Source: Dolichospermum sp. LEGE 00240 (GTDB lineage: Bacteria; Cyanobacteriota; Cyanobacteriia; Cyanobacteriales; Nostocaceae). Taken from it: a stretch of DNA of 64,000 bases. The DNA is taken from assembly GCF_015207875.1 (NCBI RefSeq), contig NZ_JADEVZ010000013.1, positions 24,116 to 88,115 of the forward strand, given 5' to 3'. Within the stretch, counting starts at the first letter, position 1; every line of letters begins with the position of its first letter. Under the pieces are notes generated by a model. The model saw only the letters and a list, made by a program, of their open reading frames with translations. It was not told the origin of the DNA and ran no database searches. The translations under genes were made by a program, and so were the position numbers. This document shows positions 35,325 through 45,170 of the stretch, piece after piece.

Positions 35325-36503
35325 TTATTTAACTTTCAATGGTAAATAACCTTCTACTAAGCAATCATTACCGACAATTCGCCAACTTACCCGTTCCAAC
35401 GGTAAGGCTTCAGTCATGCTAGTTAAACCCAAGTCTCCCACAGGTGTAGGAGCATGATCTCCACCGATAATTTTGGGGGCGATAAATGCCATAATTTTTT
35501 GGACAGCACCTTGAGCGATCGCACTAGCTGCTAAAATACCCCCACATTCCCATAGCACGCTACAAAAACCGCGCTCATATAAATGATTCATTACTGCTCC
35601 TGGAGTGAGGGAGCTAAATTCCACAACTTCCACCCCTTTTGACCGCAGCATTTTTTGAAAAGTTTGTGAACTGCCAACTTCCGTTACAACCAAAGTTGGA
35701 GCTTCCTGAGTATCCCATAGACAAGCCTGTTCTGGTAAATTCAAGCTACGACTCATCACCACTCGTAGAGGATTATGAGCAGCTACTTGATGGCTAGTCA
35801 AAAAAGGATTATCTTTTCTCACTGTATTCCCACCAACAATCACCGCATCGCAAGCCCCTCGTAATTGATACACCTCAGTGCGAGCATCTTGATTTGTTAC
35901 CCAAGCACTATGACCAGCAGTAGTGGCAATTTTACCATCTAAAGTCATAGCATATTTCAAAATACCTAAAGGTCGTTGATAGAGAATGCGATGAATAAAC
36001 CCTTCATTTAAACGCCGACAAGCCGCTTCCTCCACTCCAACTACCACTTCGATTCCCGCAGCCCTTAGCCGCGCAATCCCGCCACCTGCTACCAAGGGAT
36101 TAGGATCAACCATTCCTACCACCACCTTAGACACACCAGCATTGATTAATCCTTCCGAACAGGGAGGAGTCCGTCCATAGTGATTACAAGGCTCAAGACT
36201 CACATAAACAGTGCTTGAGTGCGCCCGTTCTCCCGCTGCTCTGAGAGCAAAAACCTCAGCGTGAGGTTCACCGGCACGGGGATGAAAACCTTCTCCCACA
36301 ATCTCCCCATTCTGGACAACCACCGCCCCCACTAGGGGATTTGGTGAAGTGTATCCCAACGCCAGACGAGCTAATTCCACGCACCGTAGCATCATCCGCG
36401 AATCAAAGTCATTACCTACTAATTCCGGGACTACAGGCTGTGCAAATTGATGGTTTTCAGGTAAGGATGTAGATGCTGGAGAGACTCCTGGAAAATTATC
36501 CAT
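35325..36503 (-). CDS. ribD: Bifunctional riboflavin-synthesis deaminase/reductase RibD
   Basis: 392 aa. N-terminal deaminase (~35-155) with the Zn site HAEVFALRAAGE and EPCNHYGRTPPC, and C-terminal reductase (~175-385) with LKYAMTLDGKIATTAGHSAWVTN, VGGNTVRKDNP and the final WECGGILAASAI block. It converts the GTP-cyclohydrolase product to 5-amino-6-ribitylamino-uracil phosphate. A ~30-residue extension precedes the deaminase domain. It lies 5 bp downstream of mreD and is probably co-transcribed with it. No FMN riboswitch is visible. Confidence 0.94.
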   Translation of the reverse strand: MDNFPGVSPASTSLPENHQFAQPVVPELVGNDFDSRMMLRCVELARLALGYTSPNPLVGAVVVQNGEIVGEGFHPRAGEPHAEVFALRAAGERAHSSTVYVSLEPCNHYGRTPPCSEGLINAGVSKVVVGMVDPNPLVAGGGIARLRAAGIEVVVGVEEAACRRLNEGFIHRILYQRPLGILKYAMTLDGKIATTAGHSAWVTNQDARTEVYQLRGACDAVIVGGNTVRKDNPFLTSHQVAAHNPLRVVMSRSLNLPEQACLWDTQEAPTLVVTEVGSSQTFQKMLRSKGVEVVEFSSLTPGAVMNHLYERGFCSVLWECGGILAASAIAQGAVQKIMAFIAPKIIGGDHAPTPVGDLGLTSMTEALPLERVSWRIVGNDCLVEGYLPLKVK

Positions 36504-36508
36504 TTGAC

Positions 36509-37126
36509 TTAAGAATTACGAATTAATTTCATCTGCTGCCACCAGCGATTAAGAGGATAATAAACCACAGGCGCCCACAAACTACTCAGAATTGCTGAAG
36601 CTAAGGTCGCACGCTGGTAATATGTCCAAATACTGGCTGCATGACGATTTCCTTCCCAAGATAACTGGAAAGCAAAAATAGTGTCTGCCACCACAGCCAT
36701 CACAAATACAATTAAAGCGATAGAAATAAAGTCTTCTTGAATAAACCGCTGTTTTTGCATCAGGGCTGTTAACATTCCCACAATTCCCAAACCCAAGGCA
36801 TGAGTCGGATTTGGTGATGTCATGGCATCTTGCAATAGTCCCAAAATGATCCCTGACAGCAGACCAGAAAATACTGAGCGATTAACACTCCAAGCCACTA
36901 CCCAAATCAGTAGCCAGTTAGGACCAATGCCTAATAATTCCATTCCAGGAAGACGAGTTGGCAACATTAGTAAGCATAGCATCACAGTTAAAAATATTAC
37001 CATCCAATTCATAAATTGATGCCACCAAGGATGCCAAAGCGCTAATGGGGGAATCAAAAAATAGGATTTTCGTCTAGTTGAAGTTGATTTTTTATTTCTT
37101 TTACTTGTAAATCCAGGTATCTTCAT
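36509..37126 (-). CDS. mreD: Rod shape-determining protein MreD
   Basis: 205 aa with about five transmembrane helices after a basic N-terminus (SKRNKKSTSTRRKSYF). The LPGMELLGIGPNWLLIWVVAWSV and GLLSGIILGLLQDAMTSPNPTHALGLGIVGML blocks fit MreD, a membrane partner of MreB/MreC in lateral wall synthesis. In most Nostocales mreD directly follows mreB and mreC; here the upstream 450 bp is repeat-rich spacer and the next gene is divergent. The mre operon therefore appears split. Confidence 0.88.
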   Translation of the reverse strand: MKIPGFTSKRNKKSTSTRRKSYFLIPPLALWHPWWHQFMNWMVIFLTVMLCLLMLPTRLPGMELLGIGPNWLLIWVVAWSVNRSVFSGLLSGIILGLLQDAMTSPNPTHALGLGIVGMLTALMQKQRFIQEDFISIALIVFVMAVVADTIFAFQLSWEGNRHAASIWTYYQRATLASAILSSLWAPVVYYPLNRWWQQMKLIRNS

Positions 37127-37579
37127 ATTTTAATGATTAGTGATTGGTTATTATAGTAGCTCTAGGCAGTCGGCAATCAGGAGTAAGTAGGTGAACACAA
37201 TCAAACAAAACTGTGTAAAGAAACGTAAAATCGCTGAAAACTTCTTTACTCTTTACTCTTGCCTCCTGCCTTTTGCCTGACTATAACGACAATTTTCAAC
37301 GCCAACCTACTTAACAGCCTTTCGGTGTCAGCATCTGGGATGAAAATTAGGATCTCCTACCAGTGCATACCGCTATGTCATCGCTTAATTTTAATCTTTC
37401 TCAACCTAATCTGACTACAGATTAATTTCTCAAAAGCTGGAAAAATACACTTGTATAATTAGTTACATTTTTATTATATCAGTAGCTTTTGCCGAATAAT
37501 TAGCCACAATTTTGCCAAAAGATACAAACAAATGTCCAAATTTTTGCCAAGATAGAAATATTATTTTCTAAAAATTAAT
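37127..37579. other. 453-bp spacer upstream of mreD
   Basis: It holds a CTTTACTCTT/GCCTCCTGCC-type tandem region, a CAGTGCATACCGCTAT motif (inverse at ~20556), and several TTGCCAA words between 37510 and 37590. No mreC fragment is recognisable. Nothing else supported. Confidence 0.5.
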
Positions 37580-37594
37580 TTGGCAAAAATCAGC

Positions 37595-38320
37595 ATGAAT
37601 GAAAAAATCATGGAAAACTCAGGCAAAAGTTTTCTCGTTCTAATTTTGCCGATATCGTTTTTGATTGTTTTCCTAGTCAATACCTGGAAAGTTTTACTGG
37701 TAATCTTAGGTCTGTTAATGGTTTTCAATCTTTGGCAGCAATCTAGATGGGAAAAGTGGTGCAATCAAGTTAATCCGCTTTTTTATGAGTTAATTCAGGA
37801 AAATCAGGGGAAAATTACGCCCATGGACTTGGCAATCAAGGGTAATTTTTCTGGAGAGGCGGCAAAAAGCTATTTAGATGGCAAAGCTAGGGAATTTGGT
37901 GCTAGTGTACTAGATTCAGAAAATGAGGAGGATCAATCGTACTACTTTATTAATGCCAGTATTCTTGGCGATATTCTTGATAGTAGTGAATTGGTAGAAA
38001 AACTGGCCGCTCAACCAGTTACTAAAATTGCCCGCTCGTTTTTAGCTCCACCTTCATCAATACCCCAGGAGGAGGAAGCGCAATCTGAATCTTTGCCGAC
38101 AGCAAACCATGATGAAGCCAAAAAGCCTCTAGAAGAACAGTTAGTTTTTGGTTCGCTGATTCAATCTGAATTAGCCAAACGGCTCAATGTCTATTCTAGT
38201 ACGGTTTACAAACGACGCAATGACCCAGATTTTACCCAGTGGTCTCGTAGCCGTGATCCTGATGGTATTGCTTGGTCTTATTCTCGTAAGTCTAAGGATT
38301 TTTTCCCCGTAGAAGAATAG
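37595..38320 (+). CDS. Membrane-anchored protein of unknown function
   Basis: 241 aa from ATG 37595 (a TTG 15 bp earlier is possible). Two hydrophobic helices at ~8-45 (FLVLILPISFLIVFLVNTW, VLLVILGLLMVF), then a soluble part with a winged-helix-like segment (ITPMDLAIKGNFSGEAAKSYLDGKAREFGA) and a C-terminal HTH-like block (SELAKRLNVYSSTVYKRRNDPDFTQWSRSRDPDG). It may be a membrane-tethered DNA- or protein-binding factor. I do not recognise the family by name. Confidence 0.65.
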   Translation: MNEKIMENSGKSFLVLILPISFLIVFLVNTWKVLLVILGLLMVFNLWQQSRWEKWCNQVNPLFYELIQENQGKITPMDLAIKGNFSGEAAKSYLDGKAREFGASVLDSENEEDQSYYFINASILGDILDSSELVEKLAAQPVTKIARSFLAPPSSIPQEEEAQSESLPTANHDEAKKPLEEQLVFGSLIQSELAKRLNVYSSTVYKRRNDPDFTQWSRSRDPDGIAWSYSRKSKDFFPVEE

Positions 38321-38347
38321 GAGGCAGGGGGAAATATTTATTACCCA

Positions 38348-39487
38348 TTACCTATTCCCCATTCCGATCGCCTGACTAATAGATGTTAAGCCGTTTTCTT
38401 CTAGTTTGGTTAATAAACCGGCGAGGATACGGCGTAGCATCATTGGTCCTTCATAGATCCAGCCTGTATAGGTTTGAATCAGACAAGCACCGGCTGTGAT
38501 TTTCTCCCAAGCATCCTCGGCGGTAAATATGCCACCTACGCCAATGATGGGCATTTGTCCCTGGGTTTGTTGGTAAATAAAGCGAATTACTTCTGTGGAG
38601 CGATCGCGCACTGGTTTTCCACTAATTCCTCCCGCTTCCTCTTGGGGGGATTTACCAGTTTTTTCAATTATTTGGGTTTTGAGTCCTTCCCGGCTAATCG
38701 TGGTGTTGGTGGCGATTAAACCAGCGATTTGGTAAGTTTTTACTAGCACAATAATGTCAGATATAGCCTCCCATTCTAAATCGGGGGCTATTTTCACAAA
38801 TATGGGTTTTCGGGCAGTGTTTTCCTGTTGTAGTCCGTCCAATATTTGACTGAGCATGGCAGCATCTTGGAGCGATCGCAATCCCGGAGTATTGGGAGAA
38901 GAAACATTAACTACAAAATAATCACCCAAATCCTTTAGCAATCGAAAACTCTCTAGATAATCCTGGGCTGCTAATTCCAAAGGTGTGATCTTGGATTTAC
39001 CTAAATTTATACCTATAGGTATGGGTATTGGATAATTCAACTTTTCTTTCCCCTCCTTCAGTCTTGCGGCCATAGCCACAGCACCGCCATTATTAAAACC
39101 CATCCGATTAAGTGCTGCTTGATCTAAAGGTAAACGAAACAACCGAGGGGGCGGATTTCCCGGTTGGGGGTGATAAGTCACAGTACCCAATTCAGCAAAA
39201 CCAAAACTAAAATTATGCCAGATATTAGCACCAACGCCGTCTTTGTCAAATCCAGCCGCTAAACCCAGAGGATTGGGAAATTTCATTCCCAGGATGGTTT
39301 GTTCTAATCGTGGATCATTGAGACACAGATATTGCTGAAGGAGGTTATTCAACCAGTTGGTAGAAGGATAATAACTGGCTTTCGACAGCCAGTTTAGACT
39401 ACCGATGGTTTGTTTGTGCAACCACTCCGGTTCGGTTTTCACCAGAGTAAATAGGAAATGACCAACTAATGATTTATAAAGATCCAA
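38348..39487 (-). CDS. pyrD: Dihydroorotate dehydrogenase, quinone type
   Basis: 379 aa, class 2. Oxidises dihydroorotate to orotate in pyrimidine synthesis, passing electrons to quinone. FMN barrel motifs: [15 protein letters not shown] (~71-85), [36 protein letters not shown] with the catalytic Ser, IATNTT, and [15 protein letters not shown]. The N-terminal helical extension (~1-60) for membrane/quinone binding is present. Monocistronic. Confidence 0.95.
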   Translation of the reverse strand: MDLYKSLVGHFLFTLVKTEPEWLHKQTIGSLNWLSKASYYPSTNWLNNLLQQYLCLNDPRLEQTILGMKFPNPLGLAAGFDKDGVGANIWHNFSFGFAELGTVTYHPQPGNPPPRLFRLPLDQAALNRMGFNNGGAVAMAARLKEGKEKLNYPIPIPIGINLGKSKITPLELAAQDYLESFRLLKDLGDYFVVNVSSPNTPGLRSLQDAAMLSQILDGLQQENTARKPIFVKIAPDLEWEAISDIIVLVKTYQIAGLIATNTTISREGLKTQIIEKTGKSPQEEAGGISGKPVRDRSTEVIRFIYQQTQGQMPIIGVGGIFTAEDAWEKITAGACLIQTYTGWIYEGPMMLRRILAGLLTKLEENGLTSISQAIGMGNR

Positions 39488-39639
39488 TTTAGGTTACGAG
39501 TCAGTTAACGTAGAATTATATTCATATTATAGCTTTACGTAAATCTGAGAATTTTAAAAAATGTTTTGCTTCTTTCAATTCTGATTTCGTAGATGTAATT
39601 TATAAAACTGGTAAGTAATTGGACAAAAATATTTACAGT

Positions 39640-39715
39640 CATTGCGAGCGAAGGGAAGCAATCACAACCCTTGCGATTGCTTCATTTCACTTCGTTCCAT
39701 TTGCAATGACATTGT
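39640..39715. repeat. CATTGCGAGCGAAG...palindromic repeat
   Basis: TCATTGCGAGCGAAGGGAAGCAATC followed by GATTGCTTC...TTCCATTTGCAATGAC: an imperfect palindrome of ~75 bp in the 310-bp spacer between pyrD and the methyltransferase gene. It is a common bacterial interspersed repeat. No gene in this spacer. Confidence 0.65.
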
Positions 39716-39797
39716 GTAACTCATTCTGTTTCACTACTTAATTTGCAAAAATCCCAACTGAGAAGATTTTTTTAAGTCTAAATTTTCCAGTTTAATT

Positions 39798-40700
39798 TCA
39801 CTTTTTATAGCCGATTACTGCAAGATTACCAGCGGGAATAGAAACGGGTAAGTAGCCGATTTTTGTCTTCTTCAGAAAAGAAAGACAGAAGCGCTTGAGT
39901 TTTAAAGGAAGTGGGAATAATTTTACCCAGTAATGTAAAGGATAACGATTAAAGATAACTTTAGTTGTTATCGTTGTAAAACCATTTGTTTTTAAAAGAT
40001 ATCTAGCACTTTTTTCCGAGAACAATTGTAAATGTTCAATATCAAAAATGGGAGATCTCATTCTCAAAATTTTAGCTGAGAGAGCGCGATGATTATGACA
40101 AATGAAAAAAACAGCCCCACCTTTTTTGACAAGAGTATAAGCATCTTGACACATTTGTTTAGGGTCATACAAATGTTCTAAAGTTTGAAAACAAGTAATA
40201 AGACTAAAAGTTCCCGCTTGGAAATCCTCAACCCTGAAAAGACCATGCTTAATTAATGGTTGTATTTCCTCCTTAGCCGCTAGAATAGGTGCTTGGGAAG
40301 GTTCTACTCCAATAACAGAAGTAAACCCTGTACGCAGCAATTCCTCTAAAAATGCTCCATCCCCTGTGCCAATATCAATCGCACCATCTAAATTAGGAAT
40401 ATGTTGCATAATTTCGGGTAGAAAACTGGCATAAGTACGACTCGCATAATGGGCTTCTTCCGAACTATCAAAAGCAGGTTCATGGTAGGCGGTTGCTAAT
40501 TCACTTAATTCAGGAATTGGACTGGCATACAGTACATCACAAGTTGGACAAGATATCAGTCTGTAGTGCATATATTCAAGCAGTTTACGACAAGCAAAGG
40601 CAAAACTGTCCAATTGATTAAGATCACAGTCAGCCTCAGCAAAGACTTTAGACTGATCCTTTGAACCGCAAACTGGACAAGAACGATTAACCATTTTCAT
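39798..40700 (-). CDS. SAM-dependent methyltransferase with N-terminal zinc ribbon
   Basis: 300 aa. An N-terminal CPVCGS (~9-14) and CPTCDVLY (~52) pair forms a zinc finger. The class I methyltransferase core has motif I AIDIGTGDGAFLEELL (~103-118), acidic VIGVEPSQ, and FSLITCFQTLEHLYDPKQM. This architecture is common among sugar or natural-product C/O-methyltransferases, but no such cluster is nearby. Substrate unknown. Alternative start at the Val-Asn-Arg methionine two codons in. Confidence 0.8.
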   Translation of the reverse strand: MKMVNRSCPVCGSKDQSKVFAEADCDLNQLDSFAFACRKLLEYMHYRLISCPTCDVLYASPIPELSELATAYHEPAFDSSEEAHYASRTYASFLPEIMQHIPNLDGAIDIGTGDGAFLEELLRTGFTSVIGVEPSQAPILAAKEEIQPLIKHGLFRVEDFQAGTFSLITCFQTLEHLYDPKQMCQDAYTLVKKGGAVFFICHNHRALSAKILRMRSPIFDIEHLQLFSEKSARYLLKTNGFTTITTKVIFNRYPLHYWVKLFPLPLKLKRFCLSFLKKTKIGYLPVSIPAGNLAVIGYKK

Positions 40701-40903
40701 TTTTATTTTCTCCTTTTCAGAAATTTCAGACTTGAAATTCTGTTTTCTGCAAATTATCGTAGAATCTGGGAAAACCTATGTAATTAATTTTGCTTGGTTA
40801 ATTGTAGACAGTACAAGTATTAAAAAATCCTTGTCATCCGTCTTTAGATGTATTTTTTGATAGATGATGTTTTTCGTGTTTATTGTTACGTTATTGTTAC
40901 GTT

Positions 40904-41065
40904 ATGCGTCCTACTTGTTCTAAATCTGATTTACCGGAAAAAATCTGTGTAGTATGTCAACGTCCGTTTACTTGGCGGAAAAAATGGCAAGATTGTTGGG
41001 ATGAAGTGAAATATTGTTCAGAACGTTGCCGTCGTCGTCGTTCTCAGGCTAAAAATGAGAGTTAG
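40904..41065 (+). CDS. DUF2256 zinc-finger protein
   Basis: 53 aa from ATG 40904. The sequence [21 protein letters not shown]...[16 protein letters not shown] is the whole DUF2256 domain, with two CxxC/CxxxC pairs for one zinc. Such proteins are widespread in cyanobacteria, often near cryptochrome/photolyase genes; the function is unknown. An upstream TTG would add 7 residues. Confidence 0.9.
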   Translation: MRPTCSKSDLPEKICVVCQRPFTWRKKWQDCWDEVKYCSERCRRRRSQAKNES

Positions 41066-41117
41066 ACCAACCAATAAATATATGGGCGCAGGCCCTGCGC
41101 CCCTACGAAGAAAATAA

Positions 41118-42065
41118 ATGATTTTACAAATGCAACCTAAATTAATTATTCATGGTGGTGCTGGTAGTTCTCTCCAAGGTAAGGGGGGATTAATCGCAGT
41201 TCGCAATTCTCTTTCTCAGATTGTTGCGGAAGTTTATGCTCTTTTACTAAACGGTGCAAGTGCGACTGAGGCTGTAGTTCGAGGTTGTCAGATGTTGGAA
41301 GATGAACCCCGCTTTAATGCTGGTACTGGTTCTGTCCTCCAATCTGATGGACAAATCCGCATGAGTGCTTCCATGATGGATGGGACAACAGGGCGCTTTA
41401 GTGGTGTGATTAATGTGTCACGGGTGAAGAATCCGATTGAAATGGCGCTGTTTTTACAAGATGCTGATGATCGGGTTTTGTCTGATTATGGTGCGGCTGA
41501 GTTGGCGCGGGAGTTGGAACTGCCTATTTACAATGGTTTAACGGATTTGCGCCTGAAAGAGTGGACTCTAGAACGCCAGGATAACTTTAAAAGAACCATG
41601 GCTGGGGTAGTAGCAGAACCAGAAATGGCAGAAAGTGCTGGGAGGGGAACGATTGGTGTTGTCGCTTTGGATGGCTATGGTAAATTAGCGGCTGGTACTT
41701 CCACTGGGGGCAAAGGCTTTGAACGCATTGGGCGAGTCAGTGATTCAGCTATGCCAGCGGGTAATTATGCGACTAGTCAGGCGGCTGTGAGTTGTACGGG
41801 GATTGGGGAAGATATTATTGATGAGTGTTTAGCTGCTAAGGTTGTGGTGCGTGTTACTGATGGAATGTCACTACAGGATGCTATGCAGCGATCATTTACA
41901 GAAGCAAAGAGGAATAATCGGGATTTTGGGGCGATCGCTCTTGATGCCACTGGTGCGATATCCTATGGTAAAACCTGTGAAGTATTACTAGCTGCTTACC
42001 ACAATGGGGAAAACATTGGTGATACTTTGGAATGGAATGATCAAGAACTAATTGGTAATTGGTAA
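41118..42065 (+). CDS. Isoaspartyl peptidase / plant-type L-asparaginase
   Basis: 315-aa Ntn-hydrolase precursor. Autocleavage before Thr178 (SAGRG-TIGVVALD) gives alpha and beta subunits; the new N-terminal Thr is the nucleophile. Other motifs: IHGGAGSS, LEDEPRFNAGTGSVL, STGGKGFERIGRVSDSAMPAGNYA. It releases Asp from isoAsp-dipeptides or Asn, and is linked to cyanophycin breakdown in cyanobacteria. The last residues (ELIGNW-stop) and the next 15 bp are made of GGTAATT tandem units, so the C-terminal end is repeat-derived. Confidence 0.94.
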   Translation: MILQMQPKLIIHGGAGSSLQGKGGLIAVRNSLSQIVAEVYALLLNGASATEAVVRGCQMLEDEPRFNAGTGSVLQSDGQIRMSASMMDGTTGRFSGVINVSRVKNPIEMALFLQDADDRVLSDYGAAELARELELPIYNGLTDLRLKEWTLERQDNFKRTMAGVVAEPEMAESAGRGTIGVVALDGYGKLAAGTSTGGKGFERIGRVSDSAMPAGNYATSQAAVSCTGIGEDIIDECLAAKVVVRVTDGMSLQDAMQRSFTEAKRNNRDFGAIALDATGAISYGKTCEVLLAAYHNGENIGDTLEWNDQELIGNW

Positions 42066-42147
42066 TTGGTAATTGGGAAAAGTAAAGATAAATATTTCCT
42101 CTATTTTCTTTTCCCTTTATTGTTCTTTGTGCTTTTGTGGTAAAAAC

Positions 42148-43593
42148 ATGAATCTCCCAGTAACACAATCTTGGCAAGATGTTCGCGCAGCATTAAAGGC
42201 AATTTGGGGATATGACGATTTTCGTCCTCCTCAAAAAGAAATTGTTAACTGTTTAATATCACAAAAAGATGCTCTAATTATTATGCCCACTGGTGGGGGA
42301 AAGTCAATTTGTTTTCAACTTCCTGCCCTATTAAAAACAGGATTGACTTTAATAGTTTCTCCTTTGGTGGCACTAATGGAAAACCAAGTTGAGGAATTAC
42401 GGCAACTATCACAAAAAGCAGCACTTTTACACAGTGAATTAACTGCATCTCAACGCAATACAACCTTGCAAGCTTTGGAAAAACAGCAATTAAGATTATT
42501 GTATTTATCACCAGAAACATTACTCAGTCCAGCAGTATGGCAAAAGTTGTGTAATCCTCAACTGCAAATTAATGGTTTAATTCTGGATGAAGCCCATTGT
42601 TTAGTGCAGTGGGGTGATACTTTTCGTCCGGCTTATCGGCGTTTAGGGGCTGTGCGTGAAGCTTTACTAAAATCAAAACCACCGGGAACAAAAATTAGTA
42701 TAGCAGCCTTTACGGCAACGGCTGATACTTTAGCTCAAAAGACTATTTCTACAGTTTTAAAATTAGATCAACCGGAGATTTTTCGGATTAATCCCTATCG
42801 AGAAAATTTAAATCCTCTTGTCCGAATTGCTTGGAGTCCTAGAGGCAGAAAACAACAATTATTAAAGTTCATTCAAAACCGACCAAAGCAAGTTGGGTTA
42901 ATTTATGTACGCACTCGAAGAGATAGTGAAGATTTAGCCAAATGGTTAACAGAAATTGGTTATCAAACTGCTAGTTATCACGCGGGATTGAGTCCAGGAG
43001 AACGCCGAGATATTGAAGCTAGTTGGTTAAGTGGAAAAATCCCTTTTGTGGTGTGTACCTGTGCTTTTGGCATGGGGATAAATAAATCTGATGTCCGCTG
43101 GGTTGTCCATTTTCATGCGCCACATTTATTGTCTGAATATGTGCAAGAAATAGGCAGGGCGGGAAGAGATGGTAAACCTGCTGATGTTTTAACTTTGGTA
43201 AGTGAACCAACGGGATTTTTAGATGCTGAGGATAAGCAAAGACAGAAGTTTTTTGAGTCACAAATGAAATTGCAACAACAAAAAGCTCAACAATTAGCCA
43301 AACAATTACCACTCCAAGGAGAAATAAATACTGTAATTAAAGAATTTCCGAATAGTGCTGTGGCACTTTCTCTTCTGCATAGTAATGGACAGTTGGCATG
43401 GCTTGATCCTTTTCATTATTCTATGTCTTTGCAGTCAGAAAATCCAGAAAAAACACAATTACAAGCTGCTAAACAAATGAGTGAATATCTCACGACTAAA
43501 AGGTGTCGTTGGCAGTTTTTATTAAATGCCTTTGGCTTTGAAACACCGACTGCTAATTGGCGTTGTGGACATTGTGATAATTGTGGAAATTAA
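42148..43593 (+). CDS. recQ: RecQ-family ATP-dependent DNA helicase
   Basis: 481 aa from ATG 42148. Helicase motifs: Q-like GYDDFRPPQKEIV, Walker A MPTGGGKS, DEAHC (Walker B), TATAD, and motif VI QEIGRAGRDGK. The C-terminal zinc ligands RCGHCDNCGN close the protein; the HRDC domain of long RecQ is missing. It unwinds DNA in recombination and fork repair. The gene begins 82 bp after the asparaginase stop, possibly co-transcribed. Confidence 0.9.
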   Translation: MNLPVTQSWQDVRAALKAIWGYDDFRPPQKEIVNCLISQKDALIIMPTGGGKSICFQLPALLKTGLTLIVSPLVALMENQVEELRQLSQKAALLHSELTASQRNTTLQALEKQQLRLLYLSPETLLSPAVWQKLCNPQLQINGLILDEAHCLVQWGDTFRPAYRRLGAVREALLKSKPPGTKISIAAFTATADTLAQKTISTVLKLDQPEIFRINPYRENLNPLVRIAWSPRGRKQQLLKFIQNRPKQVGLIYVRTRRDSEDLAKWLTEIGYQTASYHAGLSPGERRDIEASWLSGKIPFVVCTCAFGMGINKSDVRWVVHFHAPHLLSEYVQEIGRAGRDGKPADVLTLVSEPTGFLDAEDKQRQKFFESQMKLQQQKAQQLAKQLPLQGEINTVIKEFPNSAVALSLLHSNGQLAWLDPFHYSMSLQSENPEKTQLQAAKQMSEYLTTKRCRWQFLLNAFGFETPTANWRCGHCDNCGN

Positions 43594-43619
43594 TTATAGT
43601 GGTTCTTGGCTGTGTGAAA

Positions 43620-43822
43620 GACAATAACCCCACACCCAACCCCCTCCCCGCAGGCAAGGAGGGGGCTAATGAGGTATAAAATTATCTGTGTTCATCTGTG
43701 TTGATCTGCGTTTAATTCTGACTTCTCGTACCTCACTTATATGGGAATTGTTATATCATTCAGGAGGAAAAGTTAAGTTGACTTCCGGGCGCAGTCCCTA
43801 CTTTCTTCTGAGTCCTGACTTC
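43620..43822. other. Spacer with a GC-rich palindrome after recQ
   Basis: CCCCCTCCCCGCAGGCAAGGAGGGGG (43641-43667) can fold and may terminate recQ. The rest is TCTGTGTTGATCTGCG-type repeat and CTGACTTCTC. No gene. Confidence 0.5.
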
Positions 43823-44317
43823 TCAATTTTTAATTGATTCTGCTTGGCTACAATATTTATTTAATTGAACGCCTAGAGTATCTGATTCTTTACCGGCAGT
43901 TTTGGCGGCTGTTGTCAGTGCGGAATCAATTTCTTTTCTGGCTTTTTCAATTTTTGCTCTACCATCTGATGATGCTTCTGCTTTTTTAGTTTCCCCAAGT
44001 GCTTGAGAAGCTTTGGCTATGGCTTTACTAAGATGATCAAAGATTTTGATAAATTTAGTTTCAAATTCTTGCAGTTTGGGATCTTTTAAATTTAATTCCT
44101 GAATAGACTTAGTAACGTTTTTTAAATCTTTGGATAATTGCAGGCTGGTTGATACTTGCTGACCTTTTTTTATATCAATCAGTGCTGTACCCTGATTGAC
44201 AACTGTAACTAATCGCTGACATTGGGAGATTTTAGTCTCGCTGCAACTAGTAATTAACAAAGCAATGCTCAGACTAACAGGAGCAACAACTGGATAACGG
44301 GAAAACAATATTAACAT
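43823..44317 (-). CDS. Predicted lipoprotein
   Basis: 164 aa. N-terminal signal peptide with a lipobox-like LITSC at ~residue 21-25, so it is probably anchored by a lipid. The mature part is helical, Lys/Ala/Glu-rich with coiled-coil character (LSKAIAKASQALGETKKAEAS...KIEKARKEIDSAL) and three cysteines (25, 33, near the C-terminus). Family not recognised. It lies downstream of cbiO on the same strand (78 bp). Confidence 0.7.
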   Translation of the reverse strand: MLILFSRYPVVAPVSLSIALLITSCSETKISQCQRLVTVVNQGTALIDIKKGQQVSTSLQLSKDLKNVTKSIQELNLKDPKLQEFETKFIKIFDHLSKAIAKASQALGETKKAEASSDGRAKIEKARKEIDSALTTAAKTAGKESDTLGVQLNKYCSQAESIKN

Positions 44318-44395
44318 CCCAAGAGCATTAAAGTCCCCTAAATATTAAGCCAATTGATTATTAATTCGCAATTGCGAATTTCTGTGTTGAGCAGT

Positions 44396-45160
44396 TTACC
44401 AATCTACTGGCAACCCTAATTTATCTAAGGTTTGGCCATCTTGCAACAGTGTTTGAATGTCGCTGTCTATTTGGATTTTACCCGTAGATAGGACTAAAGC
44501 CCGTTGAGTTACTCTTCCTAGCCAATTGAGATCATGGGAAGCTATTAACATCACTTGTACGGGCAGTTTTAATAATACGTGAGCTAAATGTCGTCGCCAT
44601 GCTGGATCTAGTCCGTTGGTGGGTTCGTCTAAGATGAGAATGGCTGGATCTAGGGCTAAAATTGCCGCTAAGGCGGCTAAACGTCTTTGTCCTCCAGAAA
44701 GTTCATGGGCGGAACGGTGGGCGTAAGCTTCTAGTCCGAAGTCGGCTAATAGTTGATGGGCTTTATCTTTTGCAGCTATGGGTGAAACACCATAGTTAAG
44801 GGGTCCGAAAGTAAGGTCTTCCAGGATTGTGGGCATAAATAATTGGTCGTTAGCATCTTGAAAGCTAAAACCAATTTGTTGGCGTATTTGAGGTAAGGTG
44901 GTTGGCAATAGGGGGATGCCGTTAATCCAGATTCTGCCACTTTGGGGATGTTTTAAGCCGATGAGGTTTTCTAATAAGGTGCTTTTGCCTGAGCCTGTAG
45001 CCCCCATTAAGGCAACGCGATCGCCTGTTTGTAAGCTAAAAGAAATTTCTTGTAATACGGGTTGCTGGTGTGAATAGGCATAGACCAGATTTTGGACTTC
45101 AACGACATTGGTATGCGGTTGAGAGAGGGAAATTTGGGGATTAGAAGTTAATGATGTCAA
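44396..45160 (-). CDS. cbiO: Cobalt/nickel ECF transporter ATPase CbiO
   Basis: 254 aa. ABC ATPase with Walker A ALMGATGSGKST (~51-62), Q loop GFSFQDANDQLF, signature LSGGQRRLAAL (~153) and Walker B AILILDEPTNGLD (~174). It powers the CbiMQO energy-coupling-factor transporter. Last gene of the cbiM-cbiQ-cbiO run, 10 bp after cbiQ. Confidence 0.93.
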   Translation of the reverse strand: MTSLTSNPQISLSQPHTNVVEVQNLVYAYSHQQPVLQEISFSLQTGDRVALMGATGSGKSTLLENLIGLKHPQSGRIWINGIPLLPTTLPQIRQQIGFSFQDANDQLFMPTILEDLTFGPLNYGVSPIAAKDKAHQLLADFGLEAYAHRSAHELSGGQRRLAALAAILALDPAILILDEPTNGLDPAWRRHLAHVLLKLPVQVMLIASHDLNWLGRVTQRALVLSTGKIQIDSDIQTLLQDGQTLDKLGLPVDW

Positions 45161-45170
45161 GATTCACCAC

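Noticed and set aside
37500..37600. TTGCCAA words upstream of the 37595 gene as a second CAST end
   Set aside because: The units have no regular 20-bp spacing and no TGT terminus, and there is no guide or tRNA target nearby.
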